Shown here: positions 1-4,770 of the stretch, piece after piece | Numbering within the stretch: the first letter of the stretch is position 1 | How the letters are laid out: the number at the start of each line of letters is the position of its first letter | Assembly (NCBI GenBank): GCA_029855985.1 | Contig: JAGSHR010000120.1 | Coordinates: 1 to 5,004 of the forward strand | DNA length: 5,004 nucleotides | From: Candidatus Njordarchaeota archaeon | Lineage (GTDB): Archaea; Thermoproteota; JANJXX01; Panguiarchaeales; Panguiarchaeaceae | Direction: 5' to 3' | The notes under the pieces: model-generated | The model's database searches: none | What the model was told of the DNA's origin: nothing | The model's input: the letters and a program-made list of their open reading frames with translations, nothing else | Position numbers and translations under genes: made by a program

Positions 1-534
1 CTTCAAGGGAGGTATTTTCATCGTGAAGTTTCCAGTAATCATATCATAAACTACTTTGCCCCTCAGTTTATCCACATTGTGCTCATAGAAGGATTTATCA
101 ATAACTATAATTTTAAAACTCTTGGATATTTCATTTTCAACAGCATCAAATTTTGCGGGAAATTCGCTGAAAAGCTCCCTAGCGAAGTCTGCAACAATCT
201 TTTTCTCTACGCTAGCTAAAATGTAGAAGGGTTCGTCAATAATGAATGCTGCATACAGTGGAACTAATGTTCTTAGACCAACGTGTTCGCTTATCCTAGA
301 TTTAAGTTCTTCAGTGACTTGTTCGGGTTTCGTGAACATTATGGTGAACTCAGCTAACTCCATTCCAGTAATGCTACCCTCCTCATTTATGTACAAGATT
401 AGACTATGTGGAGGGTCACCGTGAAAAATTGCCACCTTTGCTATACCATTATCAAAATCCATATTCTCCGCGTCAATCTCTAAATGCAGTTTTTCCTTGC
501 ATTTCGGACATAAGACATCGTATTTATATAACAT
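1..534 (-). CDS. Hypothetical protein with N-terminal CPKC knuckle (3' end beyond window)
   Basis: The frame is open from its start to the left edge, giving 178 codons without a stop, so the C-terminus is missing. I do not recognise the protein. Near the N-terminus is a single CPKC pair (about residues 9-12), and no second CxxC pair is seen to complete a classic zinc ribbon. A segment reading VAIFHGDPPHSLILYINEEG (about residues 36-55) follows, with a conspicuous HGDPPH and a beta-strand-like pattern. The rest alternates beta and helical stretches with no signal peptide or membrane segment, so it is probably cytoplasmic. The start at 534 was chosen because AAGGAG lies six bases upstream (541-546). 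An in-frame ATG at 570 directly follows a TAA stop and would add 12 residues (MKKCLRINKENY) with another Cys; it could be used from a leaderless transcript. A gap with promoter-like sequence separates it from the MNT gene. That it is a real gene is fairly sure; its function is unknown. Confidence 0.75.
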   Translation of the reverse strand, partial: MLYKYDVLCPKCKEKLHLEIDAENMDFDNGIAKVAIFHGDPPHSLILYINEEGSITGMELAEFTIMFTKPEQVTEELKSRISEHVGLRTLVPLYAAFIIDEPFYILASVEKKIVADFARELFSEFPAKFDAVENEISKSFKIIVIDKSFYEHNVDKLRGKVVYDMITGNFTMKIPPLK

Positions 535-540
535 ATAATT

Positions 541-546
541 CTCCTT
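541..546 (-). promoter_or_regulatory. Ribosome-binding site deciding the start of the zinc-knuckle protein
   Basis: The minus strand reads AAGGAG, then AATTAT, then ATG at 534, a spacing of six bases. It lies inside the extra 12 codons that would be added by the alternative ATG at 570, and it favours the shorter protein. Confidence 0.55.
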
Positions 547-576
547 GTTTATCCTCAAACATTTCTTCATTTAAGT

Positions 577-615
577 GGATATATCAATTTGTATATACTC
601 TTTGCGTCATATAAT
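577..615 (-). promoter_or_regulatory. Candidate TATA region for the zinc-knuckle protein gene
   Basis: The minus strand carries three TATA-like runs in this gap: AAATATTATATG (about 604-615), AGTATATAC (592-600) and GATATATCC (577-585). By the usual archaeal spacing of about 26 bases, the box at 577-585 would start transcription near 555 and give a short leader holding the AAGGAG site. The box at 592-600 would start near 570, making a leaderless message from the upstream ATG. Which is used cannot be told from sequence. Confidence 0.35.
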
Positions 616-729
616 ATTTAAGTTTACCCTCTAAATAACAACATTAAAAGAGGTTCTAACAAATTTCAAATAGTTTTTATTAAACCCGTGACATAAATAA
701 GCAAAATTTTATTAGTTGCATAGTAGAAT

Positions 730-1245
730 TCAAATCTCAATTTCCACTTTTTCTCCTGGTCTCGAAATTGGGATTTTCCACATTCCATGTTTTCTTTCTA
801 TTTTTCCCGTTTCAAGGGCTTTTTCGAGTCTTTTCCTTAGTTTTGTGAAGACTTCGTTTTCCTCGTACAAGATTATTCCCTTCCATATGGCATCCAATAT
901 GAAACCAGTGAAGCCCAAAAACATACTCTCTAACTCCCTAGGTGAGACCCATATTGAATCTATACCACCAGGTAGTTCTCCTCTTATTCTCCTTCTCATC
1001 TTAACTAACTCATCGTATGGAAGGTCAAAGTCAGTTGAAACAATTATCAAATCTATATCACTATGGATAGTTGGTTTGCCCCATGCGACTGACCCATACA
1101 ATAATACCCCCTCTATATCAACATACTTTGAAAGCCCCTTAAGATACGCCAAAATAGGTCTAGTAAATCTTTCACTTATATTATTTTTACTTAACTCTTC
1201 GCTTACCTTCCTAAGGATCCTCTCCGATTTCCCCGAGTTTAGCAC
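730..1245 (-). CDS. MNT-family nucleotidyltransferase, predicted antitoxin of HEPN-MNT pair
   Basis: This is a minimal nucleotidyltransferase of the kanamycin-nucleotidyltransferase/polymerase-beta fold. The family signature GS-x10-DxD is exact: YGSVAWGKPTIHSDIDLIIV, with the two metal-binding Asp at residues 63 and 65 counted from the GTG at 1245. A likely third acidic residue is Asp96 in GGIDSIWVS. The C-terminal part contains AIWKGIILYEE, a common ending of the MNT core, then a basic tail. In the studied bacterial HEPN-MNT systems the MNT protein neutralises the HEPN RNase by attaching AMP to it. The same role here is inferred from the neighbouring HEPN gene. Start: GTG at 1245 has AGGAGG six bases upstream (1252-1257). 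A GTG at 1260 would add five residues (MRRIN) but encodes that same AGGAGG. The gene overlaps the HEPN gene by 35 bases, so the two are almost certainly cotranscribed and translationally coupled. Length about 171 residues. Confidence 0.9.
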   Translation of the reverse strand: MLNSGKSERILRKVSEELSKNNISERFTRPILAYLKGLSKYVDIEGVLLYGSVAWGKPTIHSDIDLIIVSTDFDLPYDELVKMRRRIRGELPGGIDSIWVSPRELESMFLGFTGFILDAIWKGIILYEENEVFTKLRKRLEKALETGKIERKHGMWKIPISRPGEKVEIEI

Positions 1246-1711
1246 ATTTATCCTCCTCACACGCTCTTAGGTTAATCAGTATTTCATAAGCTAATTTTGC
1301 AACGAACTTCGCGTCCCTAAAAAACATTTCCACGGTTTCCCTCGAATAGTATTCGTTGGGTGGAATTATGAAATCCACGTGTCTAACCCCATCTCTAGGT
1401 CTAGTTTTTTCATCCTCAAATGTTTTAGCAATCGACACAAGTATTCCTATCTTCCTTACTATTTCCCTCGAAATATTCAATTTCTTTTCTTCAATATCTA
1501 AAAGTATTGATTCTAGTTCTCGAGAGGGCGTGTGTGTCTTAGGTGGTTCATAGCCTAATGCTAATATTATAGCCTTACATATCTTCTCTACAAATTGTTG
1601 CAAATGATAAACGATTGCCCCCTTGTTTATTGAAAAATCCAAGTTTTTTACCACGTCCCAATCTTCAAGAGCTAAACTTAACCAGCCCATAACAATTTTC
1701 TCATTATCCAT
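1211..1711 (-). CDS. HEPN-domain protein, predicted RNase toxin of HEPN-MNT pair
   Basis: This 166-residue, mostly helical protein fits the HEPN family of archaea and bacteria. Helix 1 (about 4-24) and the helix with YHLQQFVEKICKAIILALG (35-53) match the family's usual 'QQ..EK..KA.L...G' stretch, followed by the typical THTPSREL. Later the segment RPRDGVRH holds Arg106 and His111 spaced as R-x4-H, the RNase motif of active HEPN toxins. It is followed by the conserved 'P.e.Y.re..e.......A' helix (118-145). The C-terminal tail has two Cys (CEEDKC), not part of the core. The protein is predicted to cut RNA in the cytoplasm unless restrained by the overlapping MNT partner, in HEPN-first order. 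Start ATG at 1711 sits about ten bases after the expected transcription start, with only a weak GTGAG-like site. Family assignment is strong. RNase activity is inferred from R-x4-H and could be absent, because some HEPN proteins act only as binding scaffolds. Confidence 0.88.
   Translation of the reverse strand: MDNEKIVMGWLSLALEDWDVVKNLDFSINKGAIVYHLQQFVEKICKAIILALGYEPPKTHTPSRELESILLDIEEKKLNISREIVRKIGILVSIAKTFEDEKTRPRDGVRHVDFIIPPNEYYSRETVEMFFRDAKFVAKLAYEILINLRACEEDKCAKLGEIGEDP
1252..1257 (-). promoter_or_regulatory. Strong Shine-Dalgarno for the MNT gene, inside the HEPN gene
   Basis: The minus strand reads AGGAGG-ATAAAT-GTG. It is the strongest ribosome-binding site seen in the window and lies within the last codons of the HEPN gene. 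It marks GTG at 1245 as the MNT start. The ATG overlapping that GTG (1245-1247) is out of frame and meets TAA after one more codon. Confidence 0.65.
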
Positions 1712-1743
1712 ATCTTCTCACACTAACTTGAAATCGCAAAGTA

Positions 1744-1753
1744 TTAAATATAA
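1744..1753 (-). promoter_or_regulatory. Probable TATA box of the HEPN-MNT operon
   Basis: The minus strand reads TTATATTTAA at this place, 32-42 bases before the HEPN ATG. Normal archaeal spacing would put the transcription start near 1721, leaving a leader of about ten bases. No other good box lies closer, so HEPN and MNT probably form a bicistronic unit started here. Confidence 0.5.
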
Positions 1754-1889
1754 CCCTATCAATAAAAATGCTCACTTTTTTATCAATTTATCCGATCTAT
1801 CCAAAATGTTCACAGTATTCCTACCTTACGTTCTCTCTTATTTTATTTGTATTTAGAGGCCCTTATATTTTTGATAAACGAATGATAGT
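1754..1889. other. Intergenic gap downstream of the sugar kinase
   Basis: About 135 bases lie between the kinase stop and the HEPN promoter. I see no hairpin, long repeat, tRNA-like fold or credible gene. On the minus strand a GTG-initiated frame of only 13 codons follows a GGTAGG site, too short to call. Transcription of the kinase gene presumably ends here, but no clear terminator stands out. Confidence 0.4.
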
Positions 1890-2855
1890 TTAGAGATAGC
1901 TTAATGCTTCTTCTAGTGAAGGCAGTCCTCTGATTGCTCCATAATCTCTGCATTTTAATGTTGCCACTATATTTGCGAATTTTACTCTTTTTTCTATCGG
2001 CCAGTGCTTGTTTAGTGCTAGTATGTATGCAGCGTTCCATGCGTCGCCAGCCCCGGTTGTGTCTACTATTTTGATGTTTTTTATCGTTGTTTCGTATGCT
2101 GTTTTTGTTTGCTCTCCTTTTCTCTCAAAGGAATACGCTCCTTCTTTACCCAATCTTAGTGACAATATTTCCAAGTTAGGGTAATTCCCTAAGATAATAT
2201 CAGCGAGCTCGGAGACATTACCTTTCCCATAGAGATATAGTGCCTCATCCAGCGATAAAGTGTACATATCAGCCCACTTAATTACTTCATTGTAGACCTC
2301 CCTCATTTCCTTCGTGCTCCTCCAAACATCCAATCTAATAGTTGGATCAAATGATATTTTCACGTTATTTTCCTTCGCTATTCTAATAGCTTCGAATATT
2401 GTTTCTCGCATAGGTTCATGACTTAACGCCATACCAGATATGTGAAGCCACTTAGCTTTAGAGATAAACTCTGCGTTTAATTCATCCTTTGCCAACTCGG
2501 TGTCCGCGGTTACCGACCATGGTTTCCTGTAGAAAAAGAAGTCCCTTTCCCCATCTTCCCTCAATTTTATAAACGCTAGGGATGTCCTTAACCCTTCTTT
2601 AAAAACAAGTCCCCTCGTGTCCACCCCGTATTTATCTAATTCGTTTTTCAAGTATTTCCCAAACTCGTCGCTTCCAACTGCACCTATTACACCACTTTTT
2701 CCGCCGAGTTTACTGTAGGCTACCGCTGAATTAAACGGTGCGCCACCCAAGTTTATGTAGAAACCTTTTATGTCCGTGTAATCTCCAACCCCCATGGGGG
2801 TCATGTCTACGAGTATTTCTCCCATTCCCAAAAACCCTAATCTATCCTCCCCCAT
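1890..2855 (-). CDS. PfkB-family sugar kinase, fructokinase-like
   Basis: This 321-residue protein has the full length and both signatures of the PfkB/ribokinase family. It starts with a strand reading LGMGEILVDM. The first signature region, LGGAPFNSAVAYSKLGG (36-52), is followed by VIGAVGSDEFGKYL and YGVDTRGL. Further on are RTSLAFIKL, GERDFFFYRKP (102-112) and ISFDPTIRLDVW (167-178), a pattern most like bacterial-type fructokinases. LRLGKEGAYSF (233-243) and the anion-hole/catalytic motif DTTGAGD (265-271, catalytic base Asp271) complete the ATP site. It should phosphorylate a sugar with ATP in the cytoplasm; fructose is the best guess, but ribose, ketodeoxygluconate or a nucleoside are possible. 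Start ATG at 2855 follows GGAGAGGAG (2866-2874) by ten bases; a later in-frame ATG at codon 11 lacks such a site. No sugar transporter or hydrolase adjoins it, so the substrate is not set by context. Confidence 0.92.
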   Translation of the reverse strand: MGEDRLGFLGMGEILVDMTPMGVGDYTDIKGFYINLGGAPFNSAVAYSKLGGKSGVIGAVGSDEFGKYLKNELDKYGVDTRGLVFKEGLRTSLAFIKLREDGERDFFFYRKPWSVTADTELAKDELNAEFISKAKWLHISGMALSHEPMRETIFEAIRIAKENNVKISFDPTIRLDVWRSTKEMREVYNEVIKWADMYTLSLDEALYLYGKGNVSELADIILGNYPNLEILSLRLGKEGAYSFERKGEQTKTAYETTIKNIKIVDTTGAGDAWNAAYILALNKHWPIEKRVKFANIVATLKCRDYGAIRGLPSLEEALSYL

Positions 2856-2865
2856 TTTGAAACAA

Positions 2866-2950
2866 CTCCTCTCCGCAAATCGTTTCTCTAAATCTAAAAG
2901 AGGAAAAGGGGCATATTCAGCTTGTTGACGTATACAAAATTAAATGGTAT
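2866..2950 (-). promoter_or_regulatory. Upstream region of the sugar kinase: candidate TATA boxes and RBS
   Basis: The 120-base gap before the kinase contains CATTTAATTTTG (about 2936-2947) and TTTAGATTTAGAG (about 2885-2897) on the minus strand, either of which could serve as TATA box. The nearer one would give a leader of roughly 13-15 bases holding the purine-rich GGAGAGGAG at 2866-2874. The kinase therefore probably has its own promoter rather than depending on the membrane-protein gene upstream. Neither box is a perfect match. Confidence 0.3.
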
Positions 2951-2975
2951 TTGGAGATAATTTGATTAAAGAGAT

Positions 2976-3500
2976 TCACTGTTCTTTCTTGAGTTTAACG
3001 GCCTTTTTGTTCCACTTGTAGAATTTGTACATAGATATTATCACCACTGCAAACATTGGGCCAATTGGTATGATTGCGTCCCACCTAGGCGGTGCACCTG
3101 GTGTTCTCATGTAGGTTATATCCCAATTAAAAATCGTCGCGAGATAGAAATGGAGGTAAATGAAGAATGTCACCGCGCTAATAGTAAGGACAAATAGGTA
3201 CACAGTGGGAATATAATCTTCCCTAAGAACTTCAAAAAGTAAAGTAAAACTACCAAAGAACACAGTTAGAGTTTTTTCATCTCGCTCAATGCTTCTCTTG
3301 TACCTGTATTCACCAGCTATAATGATAGTTAAGATCAGCAAGTTAACTATTGTGAATCCAAGTATCGTGTTTAACTTGTCTCTTGGTCCGTCCCAAGTCA
3401 TAAAATAATCAGAGGGTAGAATTAAACCCGAGAATAACATAGAACCATAAAAAACGTAAAATGCCAAGAGGAGAAACCTATAAAAGTTGTTTCGATCCAT
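2976..3500 (-). CDS. Hypothetical membrane protein with about four transmembrane helices
   Basis: I do not recognise this 174-residue protein. Hydrophobic segments lie at about residues 8-28, 45-63, 98-122 and 143-158, and a shorter hydrophobic stretch at 78-92 could be a re-entrant or amphipathic segment. The loop between helices 1 and 2 contains TWDGPRDK and the loop before the last helix contains RTPGAPPRWDA; such Pro/Trp/Gly-rich loops may be the conserved parts. The C-terminus is strongly basic (KWNKKAVKLKKEQ), suggesting by the positive-inside rule that it faces the cytoplasm. With four helices the N-terminus would also be cytoplasmic, which fits its RNN/YR start. No cleavable signal peptide or catalytic motif is evident. 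Start ATG at 3500 has GGTGGGT about five bases upstream. Gaps of 120 bases downstream and about 80 upstream leave no firm operon partner. Confidence 0.72.
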   Translation of the reverse strand: MDRNNFYRFLLLAFYVFYGSMLFSGLILPSDYFMTWDGPRDKLNTILGFTIVNLLILTIIIAGEYRYKRSIERDEKTLTVFFGSFTLLFEVLREDYIPTVYLFVLTISAVTFFIYLHFYLATIFNWDITYMRTPGAPPRWDAIIPIGPMFAVVIISMYKFYKWNKKAVKLKKEQ

Positions 3501-3529
3501 TTGTTACCCACCGACGTAATCGGGCTATG

Positions 3530-3573
3530 TTTTATCATAACTTGTGATTTTCATATTACCAATTTAAAATATA
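3530..3573 (-). promoter_or_regulatory. Candidate promoter region of the membrane-protein gene
   Basis: On the minus strand TTATATTTTAAATT (about 3561-3573) and the weaker TTATGATAAAA (3530-3540) are the possible TATA boxes. The second gives a leader near ten bases containing the GGTGGGT site, the first a leader near 40 bases. I cannot choose between them. Confidence 0.3.
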
Positions 3574-3601
3574 ATAACTAATTAAATAAAAAATTTAAAT
3601 T
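3561..3601. other. Nearly pure A/T tract with minus-strand T6 run
   Basis: This 41-base stretch contains a single C and no G on the plus strand. On the minus strand it includes TTTTTT (3588-3593) right at the end of the 46-codon frame and then TTATATTTTAAATT. It can serve two purposes: a U-rich transcription end for the radical SAM unit, since archaea terminate at U-tracts without needing a hairpin, and the promoter of the membrane-protein gene. Both readings are inference from composition. Confidence 0.35.
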
Positions 3602-3722
3602 CATTTAGAGATCCACAATATACTCGTTTGACTGGAATTATGTTCTCAGGACTTTTATTGATCAAACTATAAATAGTGATATTCCATTTACCATTTCCAA
3701 GGGGCTCCTCATATTTCCACAT
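3582..3722 (-). CDS. Possible small protein (46 aa) overlapping the 3' end of the radical SAM gene
   Basis: An ATG at 3722, fourteen bases before the end of the radical SAM gene, opens a 46-codon frame beginning MWKYEEPLGNGKWNITIYSL and ending NEFKFFI, TAA at 3582. It fills most of the 208-base gap before the next gene. Its composition is soluble and protein-like: charged, with Gly/Pro turns, Trp/Tyr and one Cys (VYCGS). I recognise no family. No Shine-Dalgarno precedes the ATG, so translation would have to be coupled to termination of the radical SAM gene. At this AT content an open frame of this length arises by chance fairly often, so it may be no gene, or the remnant of a longer one. Confidence 0.3.
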   Translation of the reverse strand: MWKYEEPLGNGKWNITIYSLINKSPENIIPVKRVYCGSLNEFKFFI

Positions 3723-4740
3723 ACTTGAGTATTTTATATAATCTACGTTTTCCCAAAAGTTTCCTTAAATTATACAAGTCCAGCTTGCCCTTTCGCCTTA
3801 ACTCTACAATTTTTCTAGCTGTTACAATCCCTATTCCTGGTACCAGCAATAGTTCCCTATACTCCGCTTCCCTGATTTTCAAAGGCTTCCTAATCAATTT
3901 CTCTGCGAGCAATTCCTTGGGATCAGCGTCGGGTAAATTTCCGCTTTCATCTAAAACATTTTTTAGATATTCAATTGAGACACTGTAATCCCTTATTAAA
4001 AAGGAAGCTTGGTATAATCTGTGAGTCCTCCATTTCTGTTCTGGTTTCTTTTCGTCTAACGGTGTTCCCCTTATGGGTTTAAATGGAGAATAATAAACCC
4101 TTTTTAGCCCCCATCTATACAGCATGTCTGTTAACTTTAAGTACTCCAAGTCGGAACCAAGTTCCCTCCAGTATATTAACTGTGTGTCCACGGATCGACC
4201 CTTAAAGCCTCTAGAATATCGAGCTAAGAGATCTAATCTCTTCAATATATCAACCTTATAGTCTCCCTTATCGGGGGCAATCTCTTTAAAAACTGGACAA
4301 CTTGGTGCTTCAAGATTCAAGCCAACCCTGTCCGCATACTCCAGTGATTCCTTTAGTAACCATTTTGAAACGCCAGGCATTAATCTAACGTGAATATAGC
4401 CCCTAAAACCCTTTTCCCTTAGTTGATTAATTACTTCAATTTCCTTTTCAACCACGAAATCTGGGTCGGAGAACATGGATGAAGACAAAAACAAGCCCCT
4501 TATCCGACCCTCACTATAGAGCTTCATTGTAACTCGTACAAGCTTCTCAACACTCCACGATCCCCTCTCCAAAGTGTTATTTCTCCTAAATGGACAGTAC
4601 TTACAGTTCAACCTGCATGCATTGGAGAACAAAGTCTTAAGAAGAGGAACCGAGCCCCTGGGTGTACTAGAGTAATATACTGGAACAGAAACCTGCTCCA
4701 AATCAATGTACCTAGATAAGATTCTCCATTTATCAGCCAT
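3709..4740 (-). CDS. Radical SAM protein with C-terminal helix-hairpin-helix, putative DNA modification/repair
   Basis: The N-terminal radical SAM domain has the cluster motif CRLNCKYC (CxxxCxxC; Cys42, 46 and 49 counted from ATG 4740), preceded by LLKTLFSNA and followed by PFRRNN. These features, with GLFLSSSMFSDPDF, GYIHVRLMPG, ADRVGLNLEAPS and VYYSPFKPIRGTPL, match the family called putative DNA modification/repair radical SAM protein, which in many bacteria is encoded beside a uracil-DNA-glycosylase-like protein. The C-terminus carries a DNA-binding helix-hairpin-helix, LLLVPGIGIVTARKIV, about residues 297-312. It should bind a 4Fe-4S cluster, cleave S-adenosylmethionine to a radical and act on nucleic acid; the actual reaction is, to my knowledge, undetermined. 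Start: ATG 4740 has GAGGT four bases upstream (4745-4749), and the protein then begins MADKWRILSRY. An ATG at 4767 would add nine residues (MNPWFGEVN) and has only a weak AAAGGTAA site. Length is 343 or 352 residues. No glycosylase gene is recognisable in this window. Confidence 0.9.
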   Translation of the reverse strand: MADKWRILSRYIDLEQVSVPVYYSSTPRGSVPLLKTLFSNACRLNCKYCPFRRNNTLERGSWSVEKLVRVTMKLYSEGRIRGLFLSSSMFSDPDFVVEKEIEVINQLREKGFRGYIHVRLMPGVSKWLLKESLEYADRVGLNLEAPSCPVFKEIAPDKGDYKVDILKRLDLLARYSRGFKGRSVDTQLIYWRELGSDLEYLKLTDMLYRWGLKRVYYSPFKPIRGTPLDEKKPEQKWRTHRLYQASFLIRDYSVSIEYLKNVLDESGNLPDADPKELLAEKLIRKPLKIREAEYRELLLVPGIGIVTARKIVELRRKGKLDLYNLRKLLGKRRLYKILKYVEI

Positions 4741-4744
4741 GTTG

Positions 4745-4749
4745 ACCTC
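4745..4749 (-). promoter_or_regulatory. Ribosome-binding site favouring the shorter radical SAM start
   Basis: The minus strand reads GAGGT-CAAC-ATG (ATG at 4740), a good match to the archaeal anti-Shine-Dalgarno. The competing ATG at 4767 has only AAAGGTAA before it. A TATA-like ATAATATATGATAA (about 4780-4793) would start transcription around 4760, also suiting the shorter protein, unless the message begins in the upstream frame. Confidence 0.4.
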
Positions 4750-4770
4750 GCCAAACCAAGGATTCATTGG

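Noticed and set aside
242..614. Plus-strand open frames of about 60-68 codons opposite the zinc-knuckle gene
   Set aside because: They lie antisense to a longer, better supported minus-strand gene, have low-complexity Ser/Ile-rich products and lack ribosome sites.
626..654. Imperfect inverted repeat (CCTCT at 628-632 with AGAGG at 649-653)
   Set aside because: The stem is only five pairs with a 16-base loop and no T-run placed for a terminator; it is expected by chance.
716..1270. Plus-strand 184-codon frame opposite the MNT gene
   Set aside because: The opposite strand carries the exact GS-x10-DxD nucleotidyltransferase motif. The plus-strand product is a Ser/Phe/Leu-rich shadow without family features.
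1770..1815. 13-codon minus-strand frame starting GTG after GGTAGG
   Set aside because: It is too short and unsupported, and stops before reaching the HEPN promoter.
1623..1856. Plus-strand 77-codon frame spanning the HEPN start and promoter
   Set aside because: It is antisense to the HEPN N-terminus and its promoter, with no recognisable protein features.
1843..2040. Minus-strand 65-codon frame overlapping the end of the sugar kinase
   Set aside because: It is an alternate frame of the well-supported kinase C-terminus, with a basic random-looking product.
3725..3988. Plus-strand 87-codon frame opposite the radical SAM C-terminus
   Set aside because: It is a shadow of the helix-hairpin-helix coding region; its Ser/Leu/Phe-rich composition is typical of antisense frames.
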